Assembly (NCBI GenBank): GCA_900545495.1
Contig: UQZJ01000007.1
Span: 48,349-112,348 of the forward strand
Source of the DNA: an uncultured Eubacteriales bacterium
GTDB taxonomy: Bacteria; Bacillota; Clostridia; Oscillospirales; Oscillospiraceae
Reading direction: 5' to 3'
Length of the DNA: 64,000 bases
A model generated the notes under the pieces. That model was not told the origin of the DNA. It saw only the letters and a program-made list of their open reading frames with translations, and did not search any database. A program made the translations under genes and the position numbers. Shown one piece after another: positions 24,938-33,991 of this stretch (its first letter is position 1; every line of letters starts with the position of its first letter).

Positions 24938-25930
24938 ATGACAAAGGATTTTCTGTTACGGCTGACGGAGGAGCATTACGGCGCGGGAGCGTTTCCCGTC
25001 TACGGGCGGCTGTTAGAGGAGCAGCGGCTGACGCGGGGCGGGCCGTTGCTGCCCATGTGGTACTGCACGGCGGCGCTGCGGCGGGCGTTCGGCGGGGAAA
25101 ACGTGCTGGTGCTGGGCGGCACCAACGACTCACTGCTGGCGCACCTGTTGGGTGCGACGCCGGTGAACCCGCTGCCTCCCCACTACCATTGCCCCAACTG
25201 CCACCTCCTGAGCTTCGATGCCCACGCGGATGACGGCCGGGACTTGCCCGACTTTGTCTGCCCCGAATGCGGCGCACCGATGGCGGCGGACGGTCACGAT
25301 CTGCGAAGCCGGTCGCTGATCGGCGAAAGCGTTGTGTCCCTGCAAGTGCCGCAGGAGCAGTTCGCGCCGGTATGCGCGTGGCTGCGGGACTACTGGGCGC
25401 AGCGGGACTGCCAAACCGATACCGAGCCGTACAGTGACGCGGAGGTCATAGGGCTGCGCCTCACGCTGCCGGAGGGTGTGCAGGGTGTGTTCGAGGTGCG
25501 CGTCCTGTATCCCACCGACCGGCTCGATCCGCTGCCGTCCGATGTGCCACCGCTGCACACGGCGTACCGGCGCATCAAGGGCATGGGATTGCGGTTGGCC
25601 TCCGGTGCATGGACGGGCGCGGAGCGGGACGCTGTGGAGCGGGGGCGGATGGCGTTTGAGGACGCTCTCACGTTCCGGGAGGATGTGTACGACCTGCTGC
25701 GGCAGCACACGCCGCCCAAGCAGCGGCGGGAGAACGGCCTGCCGTGGGCGATCTCGGAGGATGTGCGCAAGGGTAAATACGCCACGCAGGGGATGCCGAA
25801 GCTGATCGAAAACTACCTGCGTAAGCAGCTGCGCGTCCCGGTGCACTACATCGAGAGCATGAAGCACATCTGCTATCTACCGAAAAAGGGGGATTGCGTG
25901 GGGAGGATGATGTTCGAGGGGGAAAGGTGA
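24938..25930 (+). CDS. PolC-derived protein without polymerase catalytic motif
   Basis: A 330-aa protein. From memory of PolC (the Gram-positive replicative polymerase) I can align it in three blocks. Residues 1-75 match the region leading into GSRGSVGSS. Residues 76-122 (NPLPPHYHCPNC ... DLPDFVCPECGAPM, Cys85, 88, 108, 111) match the PolC zinc motif. Residues 275-330 (FREDVYDLLRQH, SEDVRKGK, VPVHYIESMKHICYLPKK) match the segment before the KAHAAAYV motif. The catalytic PDIDLNF motif that follows the zinc motif in PolC is replaced by unrelated sequence, so it cannot polymerise DNA. It has a strong ribosome site (AAGGAGGG) and an intact frame. It lies at the left edge of the defence block; decoy, sensor or partner of the replication machine are possible roles. 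Confidence 0.7.
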   Translation: MTKDFLLRLTEEHYGAGAFPVYGRLLEEQRLTRGGPLLPMWYCTAALRRAFGGENVLVLGGTNDSLLAHLLGATPVNPLPPHYHCPNCHLLSFDAHADDGRDLPDFVCPECGAPMAADGHDLRSRSLIGESVVSLQVPQEQFAPVCAWLRDYWAQRDCQTDTEPYSDAEVIGLRLTLPEGVQGVFEVRVLYPTDRLDPLPSDVPPLHTAYRRIKGMGLRLASGAWTGAERDAVERGRMAFEDALTFREDVYDLLRQHTPPKQRRENGLPWAISEDVRKGKYATQGMPKLIENYLRKQLRVPVHYIESMKHICYLPKKGDCVGRMMFEGER

Positions 25931-25941
25931 ATAGAGGGGGC

Positions 25942-25980
25942 AAAGGGAGGGAGCTTGAAGCTCTCTCCCTTTCCTCTTTT
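25942..25980. terminator. Terminator between PolC-like gene and defence operon
   Basis: AAAGGGAGGGAGC pairs with GCTCTCTCCCTTT around TTGAA, followed by CCTCTTTT on the plus strand. Confidence 0.75.
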
Positions 25981-26087
25981 AGCCTGTCAAATTATAAATA
26001 CCCTTATGTTATCACAGGCTTCTCCCTGCCGCGACAAAATAATTGTGCACAGAAATAGGTTATTTTAGAATGGGTAATACGTTACAC

Positions 26088-26483
26088 TTAAAAAAGAACC
26101 ACATTCTTTCCGGAATTGATGGCGATAAGCAGCTCCTTGGAAATATCTTTTCCAGCTAAAAGGGCCGCTGCCTTTTGGGATTCAGCGCCAGCCATAACAA
26201 CACCTATACCAAGAGTCGCTCTCAACTCCGGACTTTCTCTTAAAAGTGCCATCATTTCGGATTCTTCATCTTCGGTCAAAGAACCGACACATGTGTTCTC
26301 GTTACAAATTGAATAAACTTTTTCTTCAACAAAAGATTCAATAATCTCCAAAGATGAAATAACATTTGCCGGAATATCTGGCATGGTTTTAGACCAATGT
26401 AATTTAGCACACTCAGCATTAAGCTTCAACAATTGACCGATTTGCTTTGCTTCATTTTCGTTATTAATCAAATAGATTTTCAT
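26088..26483 (-). CDS. Small acidic protein, last gene of the HerA/dynamin operon
   Basis: A 131-aa protein (MKIYLINNENEAKQIGQLLKLN ... SGKNVVLF) with no recognised domain. Its ATG overlaps the stop of the upstream nuclease-like gene by 4 bp, so it is translationally coupled and part of the operon. The end GVVMAGAESQKAAALLAGKDISKELLIAINSGKNVVLF is an alpha/beta pattern. It may be an immunity or accessory protein. Confidence 0.6.
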   Translation of the reverse strand: MKIYLINNENEAKQIGQLLKLNAECAKLHWSKTMPDIPANVISSLEIIESFVEEKVYSICNENTCVGSLTEDEESEMMALLRESPELRATLGIGVVMAGAESQKAAALLAGKDISKELLIAINSGKNVVLF

Positions 26484-27556
26484 TCTCTTGCCACCTCCTT
26501 AATTGCTTTTTCTACAGCAAAAACGCTCACGTCTAAAGCCACAAGATAAGCGTCATATCTATTACACACACTTGCAGCCAATCCATCCGGCGTCCCTTTT
26601 ATGTCAGACGTTGTAAGTAATACTTTTGTGCCTTCTTGACCAGATAGCTGATTCGGGATATGGGTGTTCAATTGATTCGTCATATACGAAGTTCCACCAC
26701 ATTTGCACTCAATAGATAGGGTTTCTTCAGGTTGTATCGAAACACCAAATACCTCGATAGGCTGGTCTGTATTGTTGACAGCGATTACGTCGGGTCTTGT
26801 TCCACCGCTTTCTCCCTCAACAACGCGCTGCTGCGCTTCAACATCGAATCCCACATCCATGAGTGCGTCTTTTGCAGTGACCTCCATAATTTGCCCTTTC
26901 AAAATACTGAGTTTTGCTTGGGTACTTCGGATTTCGACAGGAGATGCATCGGGATCGTTTAAGGTTTCAAGCGCTTCTAATTGGTTTCCCCACAATTCTG
27001 CCTTTTCCAGATGGCTCTCCATCAACTCCTTTATTCCTTCGGGCGTGCTCATCTTTTTCACTATCTTTTCAGCAACAGGGTCGCTTTCTTCAATATTTGC
27101 TTCGCTATTATCGCTCTTTGGTACTTCTCGGGATTCTCGGAGATCTGCAGAAGAAGCCGGAACACTCGCTTCTTCTTGGACAAGACGATCGATTTTTTCC
27201 CGGTAAGACTTATATTCCTGATAATCTTTTCCGTCTGTATCGCCGGTTTTCTGGAAGCGATCCCATGCTTCTGCAGCCTTTCCTTCGCAATACTGAGCGA
27301 CTTTTTCATCGCGGTCAGATAAAAAAGCGGTTTCCGGCTTTTTGTCCGCCAAAGAATCTTCCGCATTGTCACCGCCGGTCAGGCCTAACCGTTCCAGAGC
27401 GGAAAGGTAAAGGTTTTTATCCGGCTTTTGGGGATGTATCGCACCGGTTTCCTTTTGCAAACAGGGTACACTTACATCGCTCTTTTTTTGCTCGACTTCT
27501 GGACGTTTTTCTGCAGCAGGAGTCTCTTTGGCAATAATATCTTTGAAGGTGCTCAT
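26480..27556 (-). CDS. PD-(D/E)XK-like nuclease candidate
   Basis: A 358-aa protein with a charged, probably disordered first 160 residues, a helical middle (about 160-235), and a C-terminal domain with the order VTAKDALMDVGF, TRPDVIAV, LSIECKCGGTSY. Asp256 followed by Glu283-x-Lys285 fits the PD-(D/E)XK restriction-nuclease core; after it come KVLLTTS and a Tyr/Asp-rich helix. No database check was possible, so nuclease activity is inferred. ATG at 27556 has GGAAGGGGGG upstream and overlaps the HerA stop by 4 bp. HerA ATPases paired with nucleases are established anti-phage partners, which fits the context. Confidence 0.6.
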   Translation of the reverse strand: MSTFKDIIAKETPAAEKRPEVEQKKSDVSVPCLQKETGAIHPQKPDKNLYLSALERLGLTGGDNAEDSLADKKPETAFLSDRDEKVAQYCEGKAAEAWDRFQKTGDTDGKDYQEYKSYREKIDRLVQEEASVPASSADLRESREVPKSDNSEANIEESDPVAEKIVKKMSTPEGIKELMESHLEKAELWGNQLEALETLNDPDASPVEIRSTQAKLSILKGQIMEVTAKDALMDVGFDVEAQQRVVEGESGGTRPDVIAVNNTDQPIEVFGVSIQPEETLSIECKCGGTSYMTNQLNTHIPNQLSGQEGTKVLLTTSDIKGTPDGLAASVCNRYDAYLVALDVSVFAVEKAIKEVARE

Positions 27557-30500
27557 ACAATCCCCCCTTCCGATACGCGCTGTGCAAACTCTCGCCACAC
27601 GGGATAATCAATGAGATAGCGATTTGTGTATTCGCTGATGATTAGTGTGAGCAGTGCATTTATCTGGTCGTCGCTATACTGCATGATGGATGGTTCAAGC
27701 TTTGCCAGAATTTCCATCTTCAGCGTATCCACAGAAGGACTTTCAATTGTTCCTTCCAGCGCCTCTTTTGTATTTTTGAAGTGGTCAAACACCAAAGAAC
27801 TCAGCATATGGATGCCTGCCGATGTCTTTCGATGATCGAGATAGTCCAGCAGCTTGACCTTTACCGCAGTCGGTGCGGTAGACCTGATAATCGCGCTGCG
27901 GAACAAATCTTCCTCGTCGCGGTTCATATCTACCTTTTCCCTGAATCCGGAATCGAGCAGATTGAACAACAGCGAATCTCCCGGTACTGCGGGGTATGTG
28001 CCGGGTGATTTATAAGGGGTCTCTTTCAAATCAGGCTTATCTACGGCACAGAGCACAGCGTTGACCCAGTTACTCTGATAGACGGCAGCAACGCCGCGGG
28101 GCAAGTGTGCCAACTCCCCGATTTGATCGTCATTAAGACCGGCAGATTTTCCCACCAATTCTCTATCTGAGAAATCCGGAAGCCGCATGATAATTTTGGT
28201 ATTCGTATTGCGGATCACCGACATGTCGAGCAGTCCCGGAGATTGATCCGCAATCACAAAAGCCTCGCCGTAGGTGCGCATTTCCGCAATAGAATTGGCA
28301 AGCATTTCCACAGACTTCCCCAGAAGATTTGCTGTCTCAGCGCTCTGCTCTGTGCTGGTTCGCTTCAGCAAATTGTGCGCTTCCTCCAGCACAGTAATGT
28401 GCTTCAACTGGCTATTGCCCTCGACTTGCTGAGATACGCGATACTCTTGCAGCTTCAAAATCAGAATACCCATAATCAGAGCTTTCGTTTCACTGGAACC
28501 GACCCGACTCAGATCGATAATCACGTTCTTGTCAAACAAATCACGATCACTGATGTCATCTGCGGAGAAAATCAGGCCATTAAGCCCGTTGGTCAGTGAT
28601 TCGAGCCGGGTCAACAGCGAGCCCTTATAATTGCTCTTATTTTCATCAGAGTATTCACTTCGGTTGATGTACTTCTCTACTTCGAGTGCCACATCTGCGA
28701 AGTTCGGGAAAATTGCACCATGCGGGTTTACCGAACGTGTCAGATCCCAGCCTGCACTGCGGTAAGCATTCTCCATTGCGGCTTTCAGGACAGCGGGCAT
28801 AGCAGCATACATGGGCCAGCACACGTTGAATATCTCCGTAAGCTTGTCCAGATGCTCATAAATATGAATGCTCTCGACAGGAAGGCGGAAGGGATTCAGC
28901 CGCAAAAGTGCTGTTAAAGCAGGATTCGTACCATAGACGGACACATCGCGCAGGGAACCGAATATCGACTTATACTCGCCCTTTGCCGGTTCGATAACCA
29001 AAAAGTGCTTCCCTTTCTTCTTGCCGCAGAGCTGGCTAAGAAGTTGATAAATTGTAGTGCTCTTTCCGGAACCGGTAGATCCTGTGATAAAGGTGTGCGC
29101 CGTCAACTCATTGGCATCGAGAGCAACATTGGCGCGCTCCTGATGGTGCATATGATAGACCTTGCCCAAACGGACAGCATCCACATTCTTTTGCGAGAGA
29201 AGTGCCACTTCACGGCCAAACTCTGCGCAGGTTTGAACAGAAATGCCGGCAACGGATTTTTGGGGCAACGGCATCTGGTACGCCAGCTCCTTGCCGCTGA
29301 TCAGCATGGATGCCCGGACGGGATAATCACGCTCTTTCCCAATGGACGTCTGGAATACCGGGTGCCAGCAGCGCATCAGGTATTCCTTAATACAGGCAAC
29401 AGCCTCCTTATCTTCCCAAGTGTTGATAGCAGATGCTTCCACAGAAGAGTTTTCTCCACGGGTCACGGAGCGGAAAGCACTTGCCGCCGCAATCGTCGTG
29501 CCATAGTCAGGGGATGCAAAATATGCGCATGTATCAAACATCCCAAAGTCTTCACAGCTGCGCATCCTCTTGATCTGCTCATCCAGTCGATCCAGCAGTG
29601 TCTTGATGGCGCGATTCTCATAGGTAAGCTGAAGCGATTCGCCATCTGTCGCAGAGAGTGCCTTCGCCACAGAATTTTGCTCCGTCAAAGATTTCGCAGT
29701 ACCATCAGCAGTAGTATTTGCTTCTGATTCCGTTTTGCTTTTGGTTCTGTTCCACGTGTGGTTATAACTTGCAATAAGGCTTGCGCCGGCACTGTCGCTG
29801 TGCCCTTTGGAAATTGATGTACCATGAGACAGGGATTTTGATAAGGTCTTGTTTACGGTATCCGTGGTGCCCTTAATGACACTTGTGGTTTCCGAAGATG
29901 ACGTTTGCCGGTTTATCATCTGCACCGAGGTCTTGAAAGGAAACATTTGTGAATAGATGTCCTCGTATTCTCCGCACATTTCCTCGATTTTGTCGTTGTG
30001 AACGGCGTCTGCAAGGATCAGGACGCAGTACTCCTGTCCCCGCATACTGTCAATAAACTTCTCCAAGCCCTGCACAAACTCAGGATTTTTCCGCTCATTG
30101 CTGTTCCTCAGTGCGGGAATGCTGCTGACCGCGGATATAAACTTCGTGTTGGCAAAGGCGTTCCGGATCACAGTTCTTTTATCCAGCCCATCCTTGTATA
30201 ACGTCGCCGTGTTATCTGTTTCGTTTTTTACCGGGATAAGTTTTGCACCGGCAAAATTCCCTAAGAATGCATTCTTTAGTACCTTTCCATTCCGGCTGCA
30301 GTCTGCGGCATCGACCAAAGGCAAATCTTTTCTGTCGTCATTATCCCGTGCAATCAGCTCTCGGGTAACAACGCCGATGTATAGATCTGCATGATCTTTT
30401 TTTGCATTGATCAGCATCATAATGCCGCAATTGCGGAGAGAGAATACGCCGGAATACACAGTGGTCAGTTTGTCCTGAATGTTCTCATTTTTATCATAGA

Positions 30501-30696
30501 CAATACTGCCGACCCGGTACATTTCCACATTATCTCCGATACGCAGCGCTTTCAGTTCATTGCTGATGGGAATGCATGGTGCCTGCGAGAGCTTCGTGAT
30601 GTATTTTTTCAGCACAACATTGTCAACTGCTTCAAATGCGGCGTACAGCTCCTGTAAATCACGGGGGTCTGCAGGTTGTTCCTTACGTTCAGCCAT
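27553..30696 (-). CDS. HerA/VirB4-type ATPase (DUF87-like) with Ser/Thr-rich insert
   Basis: A 1047-aa P-loop ATPase. Residues 1-260 are an alpha/beta N-domain. About 264-350 are rich in Ser, Thr, Asn and Gly (TSSSETTSVIKGTTDTVN ...), reminiscent of low-complexity beta-hairpin inserts. Walker A GSTGSGKST is at 539-547, LNPFRLP near 600, Walker B HITVLEEAH at 766-774, and a C-terminal sensor region (AVIRNTNTKIIMRLPDFSDRE) follows. HerA proteins form hexamers that pump DNA, usually with a nuclease. The ATG at 30696 has AAGGAG seven bases upstream; an alternative ATG at 30819 also has a weak ribosome site. It overlaps the nuclease-like gene. No conjugation genes surround it, arguing against a transfer role. 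Confidence 0.85.
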   Translation of the reverse strand: MAERKEQPADPRDLQELYAAFEAVDNVVLKKYITKLSQAPCIPISNELKALRIGDNVEMYRVGSIVYDKNENIQDKLTTVYSGVFSLRNCGIMMLINAKKDHADLYIGVVTRELIARDNDDRKDLPLVDAADCSRNGKVLKNAFLGNFAGAKLIPVKNETDNTATLYKDGLDKRTVIRNAFANTKFISAVSSIPALRNSNERKNPEFVQGLEKFIDSMRGQEYCVLILADAVHNDKIEEMCGEYEDIYSQMFPFKTSVQMINRQTSSSETTSVIKGTTDTVNKTLSKSLSHGTSISKGHSDSAGASLIASYNHTWNRTKSKTESEANTTADGTAKSLTEQNSVAKALSATDGESLQLTYENRAIKTLLDRLDEQIKRMRSCEDFGMFDTCAYFASPDYGTTIAAASAFRSVTRGENSSVEASAINTWEDKEAVACIKEYLMRCWHPVFQTSIGKERDYPVRASMLISGKELAYQMPLPQKSVAGISVQTCAEFGREVALLSQKNVDAVRLGKVYHMHHQERANVALDANELTAHTFITGSTGSGKSTTIYQLLSQLCGKKKGKHFLVIEPAKGEYKSIFGSLRDVSVYGTNPALTALLRLNPFRLPVESIHIYEHLDKLTEIFNVCWPMYAAMPAVLKAAMENAYRSAGWDLTRSVNPHGAIFPNFADVALEVEKYINRSEYSDENKSNYKGSLLTRLESLTNGLNGLIFSADDISDRDLFDKNVIIDLSRVGSSETKALIMGILILKLQEYRVSQQVEGNSQLKHITVLEEAHNLLKRTSTEQSAETANLLGKSVEMLANSIAEMRTYGEAFVIADQSPGLLDMSVIRNTNTKIIMRLPDFSDRELVGKSAGLNDDQIGELAHLPRGVAAVYQSNWVNAVLCAVDKPDLKETPYKSPGTYPAVPGDSLLFNLLDSGFREKVDMNRDEEDLFRSAIIRSTAPTAVKVKLLDYLDHRKTSAGIHMLSSLVFDHFKNTKEALEGTIESPSVDTLKMEILAKLEPSIMQYSDDQINALLTLIISEYTNRYLIDYPVWREFAQRVSEGGIV

Positions 30697-30831
30697 ATTT
30701 TTTCTCCTTTTTGTGTGGGTTGGCTTGGGATATGCTTTTTGTTTTTGCACATAGTCTTTCGCGCTTCTGTGCGCTATCCTTACAACTTTGCCTGCTTTCG
30801 GCAACCAAAGTGCGGACATCTTTCTTCCCCT

Positions 30832-31305
30832 TTACCGACCCAGCAGACGTACCAGAGCGAGAACGATCAGCACCAGCGCTGCGATTCCCGCCGCGATCAC
30901 TGCAAGAGAAGCCCTGGCCTTGGGGGGCTGCTTTTGCGCTGGTGCCGTTGTAGGGTTGTGGGGTTTCTCCTGCGGCTTGAGCAAGTCCTTATAGACTTCT
31001 TTGCCAACCTCTTTGATATAAGGAATTCGGGTTATCGCAAAGTTCTCCTGAAACCAGAAAGTCAGTTTTGTGAAGTAAGGCTTGTCCCATTTAGAGCGAT
31101 CCAGCCGCTCTTCATACGGCAACGTGATTTCTTCTTCAAATATCTCTGGCACCCGCTCTTTTAACACGGCCAACACATCATCCGCTTCATGTCCCGAAAA
31201 GGTCGGGTCCGTTTGCATGGCGCTTCGCGTGTCTACCTTTAAACTCAAGAAATCCTTTTCCTCAATCTCTTTCCAAAAATCAGCCTCATTGAAAGAATGA
31301 AACAT
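30832..31305 (-). CDS. Tail-anchored membrane protein (157 aa)
   Basis: A soluble N-terminal domain of about 110 residues (MFHSFNEADFWKEIEEKDFLSLKVDTRSAM ... LTFWFQENFAITRIPYI), a proline-rich linker, and a single C-terminal helix (ASLAVIAAGIAALVLIVLALV, about 131-151) ending RLLGR. This is a tail-anchor: the soluble part would face the cytoplasm. It begins 2 bp after the GTPase stop and could tether the GTPase or the ATPase to the membrane. No family recognised. Confidence 0.65.
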   Translation of the reverse strand: MFHSFNEADFWKEIEEKDFLSLKVDTRSAMQTDPTFSGHEADDVLAVLKERVPEIFEEEITLPYEERLDRSKWDKPYFTKLTFWFQENFAITRIPYIKEVGKEVYKDLLKPQEKPHNPTTAPAQKQPPKARASLAVIAAGIAALVLIVLALVRLLGR

Positions 31306-31307
31306 CT

Positions 31308-33947
31308 TTAAACACCCTCCATTTTATCGGCCAGCTTATTTAACCAATCACACTGTCTGCTTAACTTTTCCTTTTCATCCTCCAGCCTTACCCTGTTACC
31401 GGATAGCGCAACATATTTTTCCTGCTGCTGTTCGATTTCAGCCACGAAATTTGACAATCCGGTGTCCATGCATCTTATTAGCGATTTTACATTTTCTTTG
31501 CTCGTGGTCATCATGGTTTCAAACGCTTTCGCTGTACGGTCGCAATCTTTTGCTAGGTTTTTGAAGTATTTATTCAGCTCTTGCCGAATCCCTTCTGTTG
31601 AATAGTAACCGTCTTTTTCATCGATCCAAACTTTTTTGTAATCTGGCATAAAATGTGAGACAGCGCGCTTGAATAGGCTGAAAACGCCAATGCTATATTG
31701 ATAGTTGAGCTTTTTCCCGTTTATTCTCTTATCCCAGTAGCCGTCTACTCTGTCTACAGTCCCTTTCTTCATTTGCACTTCAAAGTCGGGAGAAGATGCA
31801 AGGCTGGAAAATTGCAGCCAGTTGGAATTCTTTCTAAAATCATACCCGCCTATGCTGAATATGTCCGCAGATTCCAACTCTCTCGCGATGTTGGTTACTA
31901 CAGCGAAAATCTCTTCTAATTTTCGGTCATAATCTCTCTTGAGCGTTTCGAGAGTGGAGAGTGTGCCTCTACTCGCACGAGCAAAAATGCTCTGAATATG
32001 GGTGGATTTTCCCTCAATCTCTTTCTGTACATCGGTGGCAGATTTTTGACCAGTAGATATTTTATTAGCATGGAGAAGAGCGGAGATAATGGGGTCTGCT
32101 TCAATGTTCTCTTGGAATTTTGAACAGGCGCTTCCAAATGCGGCAGCATCAAATTTAATCTCGTCCAACTTATCAAGCTGTGCATCAATGAGTTTTTTTG
32201 CTTCTTCGAGCTTGGCGCTTCTTTCGGCGGCCAGCCTTTTTCTTTCTTCCGCCTCCTTTCTTGCGCCGTCGTTTTCCCCCAGCTTGTCGATCCGTCTCTG
32301 TATATCGGCAACGGTGCTGTCCTTAAAGGAGCAGACATCCGTCAGAATGTCCTCAAAGGTTTCCAGCAGGTCGCGTACCTTGATGGGATAAGCGTAGCGT
32401 GCGATGTAGTCTCTGATAGCACATTCCACCGACATGAGCCCGCACTGCAGTTGCGTTGCGGTAATTATGTCGCCTGCCTTTAGTGCCTTTCGGAATGCCG
32501 TATCCATTTCAACTCTGCGATACGCAGGAATGTCGCAGAATTGAGAAAGATAGTAATTGCTGTCCGTATAACGACAGACGTTTTTTTGGAATTCCTCCAA
32601 TCTATTACAAAGTGTGCGTTTCACCGGCTCTTTTGTTAGTTCCTCTCCAGAATACTTGTCCGCGCCGCGCTGGATGGCAGAGGCAACGATTGCCGTAACA
32701 GGGAATATACGGGGAACAAAATGTGCCGCTTCCTGAATACGCTTCTCATCCTCCTCGGATGCGATGCCCCACTTACCGCTGTCACGCAGATATTGTGCGA
32801 AAGCAGCCTTTCGATCCTCAATCCGCTCGCCGTTACCGTAGGTCAGACTGTCGCATTTGTTCATCAAGAAGAGAAACCGATCATTGAAACCGCCGCGTTC
32901 ATCCACGGATTGTTGTATGATGTCCCCCATGAATTCGCCAATGCTCTTGTCCTCATACTTCTGGGCATCCACGCATAAAACCACCATCGGTTTGCTATTG
33001 TCCTGCGTGATTGCCTGCCGCGCAAGCTGCGCGTGTTGATTCACGCCGTCTTCGTCGATAGACTGCGCACTGTCCATACCCGGAGTGTCCACCAAAACAA
33101 GGGTAAAGTTCTTCTCACTGACACTTTTGGGATAGAGGTGTGACAGGTCTGCGCCGATCTCAATGGTAGTCACTTTTTCATACTGCGGATTTACCTTACC
33201 GGTCGGGCAAACCTTCATAAACTTGGATGCGCAGGCCTCGTCCGAATCAAATACGCTCTTGGGAAGTACAACCTTCTGGTCTTCATCCAACCCCAGCATA
33301 GAAACTTTATTTCCCAGAGATCCGTCATGCTTGATGCGGCAGTTTTTTGATGTACAGGTGGAATCACTGGTAGGAAGAATGTTGTGACGAATCAAGGTAT
33401 TCAACAGTGTAGATTTTCCGGAGCTATACACGCCTGCAAAAACGACATCAAACTCGCGTTCTTTTGCCTTTGCATAGTTTGTTTCCAGCGCCTCGTATTT
33501 TTTCTGCAGAGTCTGGCTCTGGCTCCGTTCCTCAATCAACTCGCGAAATCGGTCAGACTGCAGCTCTTTTACAATATCCTCTATATTTCCGGACAGCTTT
33601 TTGTCATCCAACTGCGGATCCTCTTGCCTGAATCGCAGCGAAAGTCTGGTGCCTTCTTCGCGATTCTTATTCTGATCCTCGAGGGACCTTTTCAGGTCTT
33701 CAAAATCGATTTTTCTGCCCGAAAAGCAAAACTCTATCTCGCCGTTGTTTTCCGGGTCAGCAATTTCATTAAGCAGACCCGGCCAGTTGAGGTAGTCAAT
33801 AGGCTCGACCCATGTTTGCAGCGGCGTTCCTCTTCCAATGAAATCATCGATACTGCGATAGTTTGAGTTGCCCTTCACATCGCTCCCATCTATGCATATT
33901 GATGTTTTCATTTTGTAGGGGTTATACTCCATCTTTACAACACGCAT
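31308..33947 (-). CDS. Dynamin-like large GTPase
   Basis: An 879-aa GTPase. The first 130 residues are a unique domain, then a helix leads into the G domain: G1 GVYSSGKST (172-180), G2 Thr in SDSTCTS, G3 DTPG (287-290), G4 NKCD (363-366). After it come long helices with coiled-coil segments (about 565-640 and 820-879), the usual build of bacterial dynamin-like proteins that remodel or guard membranes. No membrane helix is predicted. ATG with GAGGAG upstream. It lies 44 bp after the WYL regulator and is followed within 2 bp by the tail-anchored protein. Bacterial dynamins can protect cells during phage attack, which fits the operon. Confidence 0.85.
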   Translation of the reverse strand: MRVVKMEYNPYKMKTSICIDGSDVKGNSNYRSIDDFIGRGTPLQTWVEPIDYLNWPGLLNEIADPENNGEIEFCFSGRKIDFEDLKRSLEDQNKNREEGTRLSLRFRQEDPQLDDKKLSGNIEDIVKELQSDRFRELIEERSQSQTLQKKYEALETNYAKAKEREFDVVFAGVYSSGKSTLLNTLIRHNILPTSDSTCTSKNCRIKHDGSLGNKVSMLGLDEDQKVVLPKSVFDSDEACASKFMKVCPTGKVNPQYEKVTTIEIGADLSHLYPKSVSEKNFTLVLVDTPGMDSAQSIDEDGVNQHAQLARQAITQDNSKPMVVLCVDAQKYEDKSIGEFMGDIIQQSVDERGGFNDRFLFLMNKCDSLTYGNGERIEDRKAAFAQYLRDSGKWGIASEEDEKRIQEAAHFVPRIFPVTAIVASAIQRGADKYSGEELTKEPVKRTLCNRLEEFQKNVCRYTDSNYYLSQFCDIPAYRRVEMDTAFRKALKAGDIITATQLQCGLMSVECAIRDYIARYAYPIKVRDLLETFEDILTDVCSFKDSTVADIQRRIDKLGENDGARKEAEERKRLAAERSAKLEEAKKLIDAQLDKLDEIKFDAAAFGSACSKFQENIEADPIISALLHANKISTGQKSATDVQKEIEGKSTHIQSIFARASRGTLSTLETLKRDYDRKLEEIFAVVTNIARELESADIFSIGGYDFRKNSNWLQFSSLASSPDFEVQMKKGTVDRVDGYWDKRINGKKLNYQYSIGVFSLFKRAVSHFMPDYKKVWIDEKDGYYSTEGIRQELNKYFKNLAKDCDRTAKAFETMMTTSKENVKSLIRCMDTGLSNFVAEIEQQQEKYVALSGNRVRLEDEKEKLSRQCDWLNKLADKMEGV

Positions 33948-33991
33948 TTTTTAACTCCTCTCCGCTTGTTTTCCTACACCTGTTTTTTGCT

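Noticed and set aside
27553..30696. HerA-type ATPase as a VirB4 conjugation ATPase
   Set aside because: No other type IV secretion gene is nearby, and the neighbours are a nuclease-like gene and a dynamin-like GTPase.
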